A stretch of DNA of 64,000 nucleotides from Burkholderia sp. (GTDB lineage: Bacteria; Pseudomonadota; Gammaproteobacteria; Burkholderiales; Burkholderiaceae): NCBI GenBank assembly GCA_031253835.1, contig JAIRVP010000081.1, positions 1-64,000 of the forward strand. The letters are read 5' to 3'. Numbering within the stretch: position 1 is the stretch's first letter; each line of letters begins with the position of its first letter. Positions 1 to 8,783 of this stretch are shown here, in pieces. The translations under genes and the position numbers were made by a program. The notes beneath the pieces were generated by a model. The model saw nothing but the letters and a program-made list of their open reading frames with translations. It was not told the origin of the DNA and searched no databases.

Positions 1-167
1 TACTTGTTCGTGAGCTGCGAGCCTTGCGCGGCCATCACGGCCGGGCTCGTGTAGTTTTCCGACGCGATCAGCTCGATGTGATCTTCCTGGCGGCGGTTTT
101 CCTGCTCGATCGCTGCAAAAAGTTCCGGATCGACGTTGGCAACGGTGCTGGTGGTGCGATTGAACAT
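1..167 (-). CDS. glyA: serine hydroxymethyltransferase, N-terminal part (runs off left edge)
   Basis: First 55 residues or so of a cytoplasmic PLP enzyme that converts serine plus tetrahydrofolate to glycine plus 5,10-methylene-tetrahydrofolate. The protein begins MFNRTTSTVANVDPELF and continues with HIELIASENYTSPAV, the conserved start of GlyA, and then AAQGSQLTNKY. Burkholderia often has two glyA copies; this N-terminus looks to me like the second-replicon copy, which is recall and not a comparison. The ATG is at 165-167 and no strong Shine-Dalgarno sequence precedes it. The catalytic lysine lies outside the window. Confidence 0.93.
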   Translation of the reverse strand, partial: MFNRTTSTVANVDPELFAAIEQENRRQEDHIELIASENYTSPAVMAAQGSQLTNK

Positions 168-310
168 GCTGATTGACCCAAAGAGAGTGAATGACTGACC
201 GCGGGATGCCGGCTGCAGGGTGATTCGGCCTTCGCATTCCAGCAGACGCGCCACCGTTCAGATAGAAGGATTGCGACAATCCGCTAGGACGCACCGCGCG
301 CCGGGCGAAC

Positions 311-349
311 AAAAAAAATCGAAGGTTCGCATCGCTGCGGAACCTTCGA
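311..349 (-). terminator. Rho-independent terminator after the SDR gene
   Basis: A 10-bp perfect stem (TCGAAGGTTC at 319-328 with GAACCTTCGA at 340-349) is followed, in the leftward direction, by eight U residues (A run at 311-318). The loop can add a further CGCA/TGCG pairing. It lies 64 bp beyond the stop of the short-chain dehydrogenase and would end leftward transcription before glyA. Confidence 0.85.
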
Positions 350-412
350 CGAAACGGGCCGATCGTGCGGCAGGCGTAGCGCCTGCCTTCGGCTTCTTGC
401 GAACATCCGTAA

Positions 413-1192
413 TCAGACGGCGGAAAAACAGTTGTCGACGAACAGGTGGGTGCCGTTGACGAAACTCGATTCGTCGGATGCAAGGAACAGCGCGGCCGCC
501 GCGACTTCCGACGGCTCGCACAGGCGGCCCTGCTGAACCGCGATCGCCGCTTCGGTCGCGTCGACACCCATCGCCTGCAGGTCCTTCAGTTCGCGCATCC
601 CGTGCGGCGTGCGGATGAACCCGGGCGCCAGCGCGTTGCAACGAATCCCGCGATCGCGGTACTCGACGGCAATGGCCCGCGCGAACATGTGGCACGCGCC
701 CTTGGTCGCGTCGTACAGCACTTCGCCCGGCGTCGCGCAGACAGCCGAAATCGACGACGTGCAGACGATGCTGCCGCGCCCTTTTTCCAGCATCTGCGGC
801 AGCACGGCTTGCGTCATCAGGAACATGCTCTTGACGTTCACGCCCATCAGCCAGTCCCATTCCGACTCCTCGATGTCGAGGAACGGCTTGACGATCAGCG
901 TGCCCGCATGATTGAACAGGATGTCCGCGTTGCCGTACTGCTTGCGCGCCGCCTCGACCGCCTGCCGGACTTCGGCCTGCTTCGACACGTCCGCGCCGAG
1001 GCCGATCGCCTGCAGGCCCGCATCGCGCAGCCGCGCGGCGAGCGTTTCGGCCGCATCGCCGTCGCGGTCGACGATCGCCACCTTCGCGCCCTGCGCGGCG
1101 AACAGTTCGGACGCCGCGCCGCCGCATCCGCCGGCGCCGCCGCTGACGATGGCGACCTTGCCGGCCAGGCGGCCGTCAATCTTGACATTCAT
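413..1192 (-). CDS. short-chain dehydrogenase/reductase (SDR)
   Basis: 259 residues, a classical cytoplasmic SDR that oxidises or reduces an unknown alcohol/ketone with NAD(P). The Rossmann glycine motif is an unusual SGGAGGCGG (about residues 17-25). The NNAG motif is NHAG (94-97). The catalytic YxxxK is YDATK (Tyr160, Lys164), with a serine cluster at 146-149 and Asn119 in GVNVKS. Asp42 after the second strand (VAIVDRD) favours NAD. It lies 33 bp downstream of the lactone oxidase on the same strand, so the two may be co-transcribed and act on the same sugar-derived substrate. Substrate unknown. Confidence 0.88.
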   Translation of the reverse strand: MNVKIDGRLAGKVAIVSGGAGGCGGAASELFAAQGAKVAIVDRDGDAAETLAARLRDAGLQAIGLGADVSKQAEVRQAVEAARKQYGNADILFNHAGTLIVKPFLDIEESEWDWLMGVNVKSMFLMTQAVLPQMLEKGRGSIVCTSSISAVCATPGEVLYDATKGACHMFARAIAVEYRDRGIRCNALAPGFIRTPHGMRELKDLQAMGVDATEAAIAVQQGRLCEPSEVAAAALFLASDESSFVNGTHLFVDNCFSAV

Positions 1193-1225
1193 GTGTCGTT
1201 CTCCAGTCTGGTTCGTTCGGCCTGC

Positions 1226-2473
1226 TCAACTGAACAGGGTCCGCAGGTGATCGTTGAGGAAATAGCCTTCGGGATCCACGCTGCGGCGCAGCGCGCGGAA
1301 CGCTTCGGCCTTGGGGAACCAGCGATCGACGTCTTCGCGGTTCGTGAAATGCAATTTGCCCCAGTGCGGACGCGAGCCGTAGTCGCGCAGGATGTCGTCG
1401 ACATCCTTCAGGAACGGCCAGTAGTCGACGCCGTTCGGGCCGCCCGAGCATGAAATGGTCACGCTGTCCTGCTGATGGAACGGGCTGATCCACGCCGGAT
1501 CGCCCTTCGTGAAGCGGTATTCGACCGGGAAGATGCAGTCGCGATGTTTCGTGAGGATGAGGTCGCGCACGCGGCGCAGCGCCTCCTTGCCGTGCTGCGC
1601 AGGCACCGCGTATTCGAGCTCGTGGAAGTTCGGCACGTAGTGGATCGCATACACCTCGGAGCTGTACGCGATCTTCTCGTGCTCGCCTTCGTGGAACGTG
1701 CGTTCGTCGGTGATATCCATCACCTTGATCTCGCACACGTCGTAGTCCTGCTTCGAGTTCGATACCTTCGTGGTGTCGGGCAGGCAGTACAGGTCGCGGC
1801 TCGCGGACGTCGGGCACCAGAAGAAGCCGAAATGCCGGTGTGTCGCCGCCAATTCGTCGTACTGCTCCATCAACGCTTCGAAGTCCTCGCGCCACACGCG
1901 ATCGTGCAGCCAGAACGCGTCGGTCACCTGCAGCGTCATCTCCGACACCACGCCGAACATGCCGATATTGACCTGCGTCGCGTGCAGCAGGTCGAGATCC
2001 TTCCGGTCGCTCACGTCCATGATCGAGCCGTCCGCGCGCACGATGCGCATCCCGACGACCTGCGACGACAGGTTGCCCAGCGTCGTCCCCGTGCCGTGCG
2101 TGCCGGTGGCGAGCGCGCCGGCGATCGCCTGCGAATCGATGTCGCCCTGGTTGACGAGCGACAGGCCGACCTCCTTCAGGTGGCGCGTCACCGCATTCAG
2201 CTTGGTGCCGGCCTTCACCGTCACGCGCTTGCGGCCCCGATCGACATCGACGATGCCCTGGTAATCCTGCAGCGACAGCAGCAGCCCGCTCGTCGCGACG
2301 ACCGGCGTGAACGAGTGGCCCGATCCCGCGCAGCGGACAGGCTTGCCCTGGCGCGTCGCCGTGTGTACCAGCTCCGCAATCTCGGCCTCGCTGGTCGGCG
2401 CGGCCAGATGCGCGGCCACGCACGACTGGTTGCCGACCCAGTTTCTCCAGAATCCGCCACGGGGAAGTTCCAT
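1226..2473 (-). CDS. FAD-linked sugar-1,4-lactone oxidase (gulonolactone/arabinonolactone oxidase family)
   Basis: 415 residues of the vanillyl-alcohol-oxidase FAD fold. GSGHSF (50-54) supplies the His position that carries covalent flavin in gulonolactone-type oxidases. ALATGTHGTG follows in the FAD domain, and HWGKLHF near the C-terminus is the signature of the aldonolactone/alditol oxidase branch. The family oxidises sugar lactones or alditols with O2 or another acceptor. The ATG at 2473 is preferred over an upstream in-frame start because GGAG stands 8 bases before it. It is divergent from the AraC regulator at 2644, its likely controller, and upstream of the SDR. Exact substrate not deducible. 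Confidence 0.85.
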   Translation of the reverse strand: MELPRGGFWRNWVGNQSCVAAHLAAPTSEAEIAELVHTATRQGKPVRCAGSGHSFTPVVATSGLLLSLQDYQGIVDVDRGRKRVTVKAGTKLNAVTRHLKEVGLSLVNQGDIDSQAIAGALATGTHGTGTTLGNLSSQVVGMRIVRADGSIMDVSDRKDLDLLHATQVNIGMFGVVSEMTLQVTDAFWLHDRVWREDFEALMEQYDELAATHRHFGFFWCPTSASRDLYCLPDTTKVSNSKQDYDVCEIKVMDITDERTFHEGEHEKIAYSSEVYAIHYVPNFHELEYAVPAQHGKEALRRVRDLILTKHRDCIFPVEYRFTKGDPAWISPFHQQDSVTISCSGGPNGVDYWPFLKDVDDILRDYGSRPHWGKLHFTNREDVDRWFPKAEAFRALRRSVDPEGYFLNDHLRTLFS

Positions 2474-2643
2474 CGACGTCGCTCCAGCGTTGGTGTCGTG
2501 CCAAAGGTAGGGCGTCGGCAGGCTTTTCACTATCGGATTTCGGCAAGTTAGGGTTTTGACGAGCATGGGCCGGTTGCGGCCTTTTTGACCGGCCGGGCGA
2601 GCGGCTACAATGAACCGGTCCGGACTGCCCCTTCCCGCCCCCG

Positions 2644-3651
2644 ATGACGCCGCCTGCCCATCCGAGCGATTTCTCCCGCGACCCGCTGTTCGCGCGCACG
2701 GTCGCGTTCTGCGCGTTCACCGACGTCGAGGAGCAGGCACGGTCGTTCGACGGCTGGAACATGAACTACACGCAGATCTCGGGCGGGCTGTTTCACGGCT
2801 CGTCGTCGATCGTGTCGCTGGGCGGCATCAAGCTGCTGGTCGAGGATCTCGACAAGGTCATCCTGCAGCAAGGCGCGGTGCCGTCGGAGCGGATCGCCGT
2901 GGCCGTGCCGCTGGAACTCGAAGGCCATGCACGCCTGTGCGGCGAGAAGAGCGGGCGCGACAGCCTGCACGTGTTCTCGAGCCAGCCGCAATTCGAGTTC
3001 TACTCGCCCGACCGGCACGTGCTCGTGAATGTCGAGATCGAGCCCGAGAAGCTGTCGACGGAGGCGATGCGCACGGTGGCCGCGTCGCTGCGCGCGCAAC
3101 CCCATTCGCCGGTGATCCCGATGGCGACCTATGTGGCCGACCATCTGCGCGACCTGCTGCGCCAGACGCTGGCCGCCGCCGCACGAGGCCCGCGCATCGA
3201 CGACGTGGCGACCCAGGACCGGATCGAACTGCTGGAGCGCACCGTGCTGTACGCGATCTCGGAAGTGATGACGGCCGCCGCACCGGAGGCCGGCGTGCAG
3301 GCCGCGCGACCGACGAAATACTGGTCGCTGGTGAACGCGGTGCAGGAACGGCTGCAGGATGCATCGACCTGCCCGCTGTCGATCGCCGAACTGTGCGTGC
3401 AGCTCGGCATCAGCCGGCGTACCGCGCAGTACGCGTTCCACGATACGTTGAACCTGAACCCGATTGCGTATCTGCGGGCCGTGCGTCTGAATCACGTGCG
3501 CCGCGAGCTGCGGCTCGGCGATTCCGTCACGTCCGCCGCCACCAAGTGTGGCTTCTGGCACCTGAGCAGCTTCGCGCAGGACTATCGCGCGATGTTCGGC
3601 GAGCTGCCGTCGGCCACGGCGAAACGCTACGCCGCGCACCGGGCCGCCTAG
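2644..3651 (+). CDS. AraC-family transcriptional regulator
   Basis: 335 residues. The C-terminal ~90 residues hold the paired AraC helix-turn-helix motifs: SIAELCVQLGISRRTAQYAF, then SVTSAATKCGFWHLSSFAQDYRAMFGELP with the conserved FGxxP ending. The N-terminal ~220 residues resemble the sensor part of EutR-like and AraC-binding-like regulators, with GGLFHGSSSIV-type segments, but no ligand can be read from it. It is divergently oriented from the lactone oxidase/SDR pair with 170 bp between starts, so control of that pair is the simplest inference. Confidence 0.88.
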   Translation: MTPPAHPSDFSRDPLFARTVAFCAFTDVEEQARSFDGWNMNYTQISGGLFHGSSSIVSLGGIKLLVEDLDKVILQQGAVPSERIAVAVPLELEGHARLCGEKSGRDSLHVFSSQPQFEFYSPDRHVLVNVEIEPEKLSTEAMRTVAASLRAQPHSPVIPMATYVADHLRDLLRQTLAAAARGPRIDDVATQDRIELLERTVLYAISEVMTAAAPEAGVQAARPTKYWSLVNAVQERLQDASTCPLSIAELCVQLGISRRTAQYAFHDTLNLNPIAYLRAVRLNHVRRELRLGDSVTSAATKCGFWHLSSFAQDYRAMFGELPSATAKRYAAHRAA

Positions 3652-3670
3652 GGCCTGTTCACGATCCATC

Positions 3671-3706
3671 CGGCGGCCGGTGCGACGGAGATCGCACCGG
3701 CCGCCG
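3671..3706. terminator. Long hairpin between convergent genes
   Basis: A perfect 15-bp GC-rich stem (3671-3685 with 3692-3706) and a 6-base loop lie between the convergent AraC and EF-hand genes. There is no U tract on either side, so intrinsic termination is possible but not certain. A transcript-end stabiliser would look the same. Confidence 0.5.
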
Positions 3707-3720
3707 TCCCGCCTGCTACG

Positions 3721-4152
3721 TCACTCGTCCTGCTGTTCCTGCTGCGCCTGCACCTGCCGCTGCTGGATGAACTGCCGCACATCGCTCATCGTCACGCGGC
3801 CGGTGTGCTTCGCATCGATCTCGTCGAAATGCTTCGACACGAAACCGAGCCCGCTGCTCTGCGCCTGCGCCTTCGTCACGGCCGCGCCGTTGCTCAGCAC
3901 GGTATTGCCGCCGAGCCGGGCGTCGACGCGCTGCTGCGCCTGCTGCTGCAGCGCCGAGCCGGTCGACGGCAGCACCGGCGCGGCGCGCGTGGCAGGAAAG
4001 AACGGACCGTCGACACCGCGCCCACCGTGCGGCAGCTTCACCGGCGCCACCGCTTGCGGCGGCAACGCGTAGGCACTGCTCATCACGGCACCGAGGACGA
4101 TCAACGGGGACATACGCCGCATCAATTTGATTAGGGACATGATCACTCGCAT
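3721..4152 (-). CDS. small secreted EF-hand-like protein
   Basis: 143 residues with an N-terminal hydrophobic signal (about 15-29, ending SSAYA). The middle is Pro/Gln-rich and the C-terminus holds one EF-hand-like helix-loop-helix. The loop begins at Asp113 (D-x-K-x-T-G-R-V-T) and ends at Asp124, where a canonical EF-hand has Glu. Lys at position 3 is atypical, so calcium affinity may be weak or absent. The start is uncertain: an in-frame ATG at 4140 (MSLIKLMRR) would give a better-shaped signal. No partner gene is evident. The following S10 peptidase is on the same strand, but its stop lies upstream with a 43-bp gap. Confidence 0.7.
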   Translation of the reverse strand: MRVIMSLIKLMRRMSPLIVLGAVMSSAYALPPQAVAPVKLPHGGRGVDGPFFPATRAAPVLPSTGSALQQQAQQRVDARLGGNTVLSNGAAVTKAQAQSSGLGFVSKHFDEIDAKHTGRVTMSDVRQFIQQRQVQAQQEQQDE

Positions 4153-4195
4153 TCAATGGATGAATAGAGGGTTCCGCTGACAAGGAGTCCGTCGC

Positions 4196-6043
4196 TCAGG
4201 GCGCCGCCGCCTGCGTCGTCGCGGCCGTTGCGCCCGGGATGCTGCCCGTCGGTACGCTGGGCGGGTTTTCATCCGGCCACGGCGGCGGCAGCGTGTGCAG
4301 CGTCAGCGCCGTCGGAATCCGCGCGCCCTTGTAGAACGTCTTCAGGTCCCGCTTCATCTCCGGCCGCGCGACGTCGTCCAGGTAGGTCATGTGGCCGCCC
4401 TGGAAGAAGTTCACCTGCAGCTTCGGATTCAGGCCCTTCACCGTCTGCAGCCGCGCGAGTTGCTTCTCGGTGTTGAAGAACGGCGTCGCGAGATCGTGAT
4501 AGCCGTTCTCCGCGAGCACGCGAAGCTTCGGGTTGAGCTGCAGCGCACCGAGCAGATCGGGGATCGTGTCGGGCATCGGCTGGCCGTCGTGCGAGAAGTC
4601 CCAGACGCCGATGATGTTGTCGTTCAGCGGCAGGTACGTCGCGTTCGGCGCGGTATAGCCGAGGTAATCCGGCATCTGCGTCGCGAGCGCGTTCGTGAAC
4701 GGCTGCGAGATCAGGATGTCGGACGGGTCGCCGTCGTTCTGCAGCCGCGGATCGGAATTCGGCAACGACACGCGTCCGTCATACCGGCCGATCGTCGTGC
4801 CGGGCAGCAGGCTCGTGCCGAACGGATTCGCGTTGAAGTAGCCGCGCAGCGCCTGTTGCGTCAGGCTCGACGGGATCGACCACAGCTTCAGCGTCGCATC
4901 GCTCGGGAACACCGGCGTGCCGAGCGCATCCGGAATGCCGAGCTGGCTCAACACCCACGACTGCGAGTACTTCTGCAGCTGGTTGTAGATCAGCGTCGTG
5001 AACAGTTCCGTCTGCAGTGCGTACAGCCCCGGGTTCACCGGCGCCGGCGACACCTGGTTGAAGTACGCCGCGACCGCCGCATAGCCGGGCAGATAGCCGG
5101 CCACCGTATCGGTTTCGAGCAGCAGCCCTTCCGTCGACTGCGTGATCGCCACCGCTTCCACCGCATCCGCGAAGTAGTTCAGGATCGCCGACTGCAGCAC
5201 GATGCCCGTCAGGTGCACGCCGGCCGATTCGAGCGCGAGCGCCAGCATGTCGGTGCGCGGCGTGCCGTACGATTCGCCGTACAGGTAGATCGGCGACGTG
5301 CTGCGGCTGTTGACGTTCAGGTAGCGCTGGATGAAGTCGCGCATGATGTTCACGTCCGCATCGGAACCCCAGTACTTCTGGTTGGTGTTCGGCAGCACGG
5401 CTTCCGACAGCCCCGTTCCGGGCGGGTCGATGAACACGAGGTCGGTGGTGTCGATCAGGCTCTCGGCGTTGTCGACGAGCGGATAGTTCGGCCAGTTGGC
5501 GCCGAACAGCGGATCGGGCGTGGCCACCCGCGTCGGCGCAAACGAGCCGAGCCGCAGCCAGATCGACGACGAGCCGGGGCCGCCGTTATAGACGAACGTG
5601 ACGGGACGCGGCTTGCCGTTGGTGCTCGGCGCGGTGTACGCGACATACGACATCGACGCTTCCGCATTGCCGCTCGCATCCTGCGCGGTCAGGTGGCCGG
5701 TGGTCGTCGTGTAGCTGACCGTCGTGCCGCCGCTCTTCCACTGGTAATGCATGACGGCCGCTTTCTCGGAGACCTGCGCCGCGGCGAGGCCGTCGGTCGC
5801 ATTCATCGAGTACGCGACCGGGTCGACGTACGGCTGGTTGGCCGCCGGCGCCTGGTTGCCGGCCGCTTGCGCGCTGGCCTGCTGGCTGGCCGTGGCCTGC
5901 GCGAGGCTCGACGCGCCGACGGACGACGAATCGTCGCCGCCGCACGCCGCGAGCGCCAGTGTCATGACGGTCAATGCACCTAGCCCGGCCAACCGGCCGT
6001 GACGCGCACGGCGGCTGTCGGTACAGCTCCTGTCTGGTTTCAT
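4196..6043 (-). CDS. lipoprotein serine carboxypeptidase, peptidase family S10
   Basis: 615 residues. The N-terminus is a lipoprotein signal with lipobox LAAC (Cys34), followed by a Ser/Ala/Gln-rich linker to about residue 70, so the enzyme is probably membrane-anchored in the periplasm or outer membrane. S10 signatures are clear: NGGPGSSS (153-160, oxyanion hole), GESYG with nucleophile Ser258, the late HDLATPFF segment with the catalytic Asp, and GGHMTYLD with the catalytic His. S10 enzymes remove C-terminal residues from peptides at acid pH. The ATG at 6043 has AAGGA 6 bases upstream; a longer in-frame start at 6121 lacks a ribosome site. Confidence 0.88.
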   Translation of the reverse strand: MKPDRSCTDSRRARHGRLAGLGALTVMTLALAACGGDDSSSVGASSLAQATASQQASAQAAGNQAPAANQPYVDPVAYSMNATDGLAAAQVSEKAAVMHYQWKSGGTTVSYTTTTGHLTAQDASGNAEASMSYVAYTAPSTNGKPRPVTFVYNGGPGSSSIWLRLGSFAPTRVATPDPLFGANWPNYPLVDNAESLIDTTDLVFIDPPGTGLSEAVLPNTNQKYWGSDADVNIMRDFIQRYLNVNSRSTSPIYLYGESYGTPRTDMLALALESAGVHLTGIVLQSAILNYFADAVEAVAITQSTEGLLLETDTVAGYLPGYAAVAAYFNQVSPAPVNPGLYALQTELFTTLIYNQLQKYSQSWVLSQLGIPDALGTPVFPSDATLKLWSIPSSLTQQALRGYFNANPFGTSLLPGTTIGRYDGRVSLPNSDPRLQNDGDPSDILISQPFTNALATQMPDYLGYTAPNATYLPLNDNIIGVWDFSHDGQPMPDTIPDLLGALQLNPKLRVLAENGYHDLATPFFNTEKQLARLQTVKGLNPKLQVNFFQGGHMTYLDDVARPEMKRDLKTFYKGARIPTALTLHTLPPPWPDENPPSVPTGSIPGATAATTQAAAP

Positions 6044-6701
6044 CTCATTCCTTGTGGCTGGTTCAGATACCACTTCACAAAGGCCGCCAACGCCCGCGAA
6101 ACGCGCAGGTCTACCCGCCACTCGCGTTGCACGGTCGGCAGTCGGCGGTTGGGGATTGGACTTCTACGAGACTGAACTTGATACAGACACAGCAAACTGC
6201 TGGCGAGAATGGTGCTCGGACGCGCCCCCTGCAGTTTGGAACGACTTTTATATGACCAAAATTTACGACATGACAAAAATAGGCGGTGCTGCGCCGCGTT
6301 GTCAAAGATCATTCCGATATTAAAAATCCCGCAATGATGCGATGGGCCGCCAGTGTCTGGCATTTGAAAGAAAGCGGGATTATTCGTGCAAGGTGTGCTT
6401 TATCGGCAATGCTGCGCCGAGTATTTTATTTTCCGCGCATAACATGGAAGCCTTTCGTGCATTGGTGCGGCACATGGAAAGCCTTCAGACCGACAGGATT
6501 TTTCTTTCATTTTTATTATTCGCGGCCGATTAATACCGCACGGCGACATTCACGCATCGCACCAGGATTCGATTCACTTCAACCTTGCTTTAATCGCCAT
6601 GCCGATGCGCACGGCATCACCCACAAAATACCGATTTCGTTAATTTGAATCGGTTTCGATGGAATTATTTACCCGATATCCGATCGGCATTTCCGGGCGG
6701 A
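6044..6701. other. AT-richer intergenic stretch, no gene recognised
   Basis: About 660 bp between the S10 peptidase start and the nuclease terminator. From roughly 6240 to 6670 the base composition is visibly richer in A+T than the coding DNA on either side. Open frames on both strands (for example 6286-6648) have codon use unlike neighbouring genes, no recognisable domain and no convincing ribosome site. It should hold the S10 promoter. Confidence 0.5.
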
Positions 6702-6732
6702 TGACGACGTGCGGCATCGCCGCACGTCGTCA
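6702..6732. terminator. Strong hairpin downstream of the nuclease gene
   Basis: A perfect 13-bp stem (6702-6714 with 6720-6732) and a 5-base loop lie 22 bp beyond the nuclease stop codon. No U tract follows in the leftward direction. Confidence 0.55.
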
Positions 6733-6754
6733 GTCACAGCGCGTCAACCGGCGA

Positions 6755-8569
6755 TTACTTCCCGCCGCCCGGCAGCGCGATATCGATCAGCACCGGATCG
6801 TGATCCGACGAACGATAGGCATCCGGCGCGTAGAACGTCTTCTGCTGTTCGGCCGACTTGTACGCGAGCGTGTACTGCAGCGCGAGCGGCTCGTCCGCGT
6901 TGATGTGCCATTCGTGCACGGCCTTCACGTGCGACGCGAGCGGCAGCGTCGCGAGCGCGTGATCGAGGTAGCCGGCTTCGCCGTTGTACACGTAGCTGTA
7001 CGCGTTCGCGCCGATCCAGCGCGCGACGAGGTTGCGATAGCCGCGCGATTCGAGCGTGCGGATCGGGTCTTCATGCGTGTAGCTGTTGAAGTCGCCGATC
7101 AGCAGCACGCCCTGGCCCGCGACACCCGTCGGGTTGCCGGCCAGCCAGTCGGCCACCTTGGCCGCCGCGCGCGTGCGCGTCGGGTTCCAGCAGCCCTGGC
7201 CGTCGCCCTGGTCGAGATCGTCGTTCGCGGCGTCCGGGCAGTTCTTCGACTTCAGGTGGTTCACGGCCACCGTCAGCGACTGCTTGTTGCCGTTGACCAG
7301 CCGGAACGACTGCGCGAGCGGCTGGCGGTTCTTGTCGTCGATCGCGAGCGTCGCCGCGCGGCCGACCGGCTCGACCTTGCGGCTGTCGTAGATCATCGCA
7401 ACGGTGATCGCGTCGCCGCCGAGACGCGACGAGCCCGGATCGACCACGCGCCAGTTGTTGCCGAGCTTCGCCGCGAGCTGGCGCACCGCGCTCAGTTCGC
7501 CGTAGCCGTTGTTCTGGACTTCCATCAGGCCGATCACGTCGGCATCGATCGCCTTCAGTGCGCTGACGATCTTCGCTTCCTGACGCTGGAATTCCGGGTA
7601 GTTCTTCGCGCCGCGGTTGTTCGGATCGTCGAAGCCGCCGCCGAGACCGTTGCCGTTGAAGTAGTTCAGCACGTTGAACGACGCGACACGCAGGTTCGAC
7701 TTCGGATCGCGCGCCGGCGCGTTGGTGCGCGGGTTCGGACGCGTGTCGAATGCCGGCACGGCCGCGCCGGGCAGCGGCTGCACGCGCCATGCGCCGTAAC
7801 GCACTTCGAGCACGCCTTCGACGTCGCGCACGGTGTAGCCCGCGCGCAGCGTGTTCGCGGCCGACAGGCCCGGCGCCGGGTACGGCACGGTCGCCGGGTT
7901 CTGCTTGTTCGAGCCGTCGTCGAGGATCAGGCGGTTGCGTGCGTTCGCGTCGATCTGCGTCTGTGCCTGCGCGGGCGGCACGACGCTCGTCGGCGTACGC
8001 AGGCGGCCGTTGCTGAGCATCACGCTGCCGTAGCGGCCGAGCTCGTAGTTGTCGGTCACGTTCAGCGTCTGCGGCAGGCGCACGCGCATCCCTTCGTACG
8101 CGGCGAACGCGTTCGGGCTGTCGACCGGCAGCGTGAGCGTCGCGGGCGTGACCGTCTGGCCGTTCGCGCACACCGCGATCGCGCCCGACAGCGTCAGTTG
8201 CGTCTGCCCGTATTTCTCCTCGACCTTGCCCGTCACGTGCACGAGATCGCCGGCCTTCGCACGCGCTTTCGGCGCATAGACGAACAGGCCTTCGGACACG
8301 CCCGGCTGGTTGCGGCGCTGCGCGTCGGCCTGCTGGACGAAGAAGCCGCCGAAGCCGTCCGTGCCGCCGAAATCGGCGGTGACGACGGCTTCGATCGACA
8401 CGTTCTGGCCGGCGAGCGGCGACGGCGCGCCCGGCCCCTGGATATCGGCGATCGGCGTCGTGCTGCCGCCGCAGTTCGGGCTGACGGGGGCGGCGGTGGC
8501 GGCGAGGACCGGTGCGGCGAGCGTCGGGAGCAGCAATAGCGGGGTAAGCAGGCGGATTGTCGAGCGCAT
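6755..8569 (-). CDS. secreted ExeM/NucH-family endonuclease (endonuclease/exonuclease/phosphatase domain)
   Basis: 604 residues with signal peptide 1-23. An OB-fold region (about 40-140, with DGFGGFFVQQ) precedes a catalytic endonuclease/exonuclease/phosphatase domain from about 292. Metal and catalytic residues are recognisable: FNVLNYF (Asn299), IGLMEVQNN (Glu350), VNHLKSK (His438), IGDFNSY (Asp493, Asn495) and the closing SSDHDPV. This domain order is that of ExeM/NucH, extracellular or surface DNases that degrade environmental or biofilm DNA. The ATG at 8569 is chosen because the signal peptide starts there; an in-frame start 16 codons upstream adds only polar residues. Confidence 0.88.
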   Translation of the reverse strand: MRSTIRLLTPLLLLPTLAAPVLAATAAPVSPNCGGSTTPIADIQGPGAPSPLAGQNVSIEAVVTADFGGTDGFGGFFVQQADAQRRNQPGVSEGLFVYAPKARAKAGDLVHVTGKVEEKYGQTQLTLSGAIAVCANGQTVTPATLTLPVDSPNAFAAYEGMRVRLPQTLNVTDNYELGRYGSVMLSNGRLRTPTSVVPPAQAQTQIDANARNRLILDDGSNKQNPATVPYPAPGLSAANTLRAGYTVRDVEGVLEVRYGAWRVQPLPGAAVPAFDTRPNPRTNAPARDPKSNLRVASFNVLNYFNGNGLGGGFDDPNNRGAKNYPEFQRQEAKIVSALKAIDADVIGLMEVQNNGYGELSAVRQLAAKLGNNWRVVDPGSSRLGGDAITVAMIYDSRKVEPVGRAATLAIDDKNRQPLAQSFRLVNGNKQSLTVAVNHLKSKNCPDAANDDLDQGDGQGCWNPTRTRAAAKVADWLAGNPTGVAGQGVLLIGDFNSYTHEDPIRTLESRGYRNLVARWIGANAYSYVYNGEAGYLDHALATLPLASHVKAVHEWHINADEPLALQYTLAYKSAEQQKTFYAPDAYRSSDHDPVLIDIALPGGGK

Positions 8570-8783
8570 GACGGGAAATCCCGGTTGTGAGGGTGGCGAA
8601 AGCTTAGCGGCGCTCAATGACAGTTTTTGGTAATCGAAAGACAGCTCGATGTAATTGTCGTTATCACGCTGCGGTCGCCACCGCTCGCCTGTTCGGGCCT
8701 GAAAATGCGGGGGAATCGTCTGACGAAAACCGCTTCGTGCTCGCGACGATTCCCCCGCGTGCGTTCACGCACGGCCTGCCGCG

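Noticed and set aside
4295..5983. Plus-strand open frame of 562 codons opposite the S10 peptidase
   Set aside because: Antisense shadow; composition dominated by Arg and Val and no family likeness.
6286..6648. Open frame in the AT-rich gap
   Set aside because: No ribosome site, no domain, codon use unlike neighbours.
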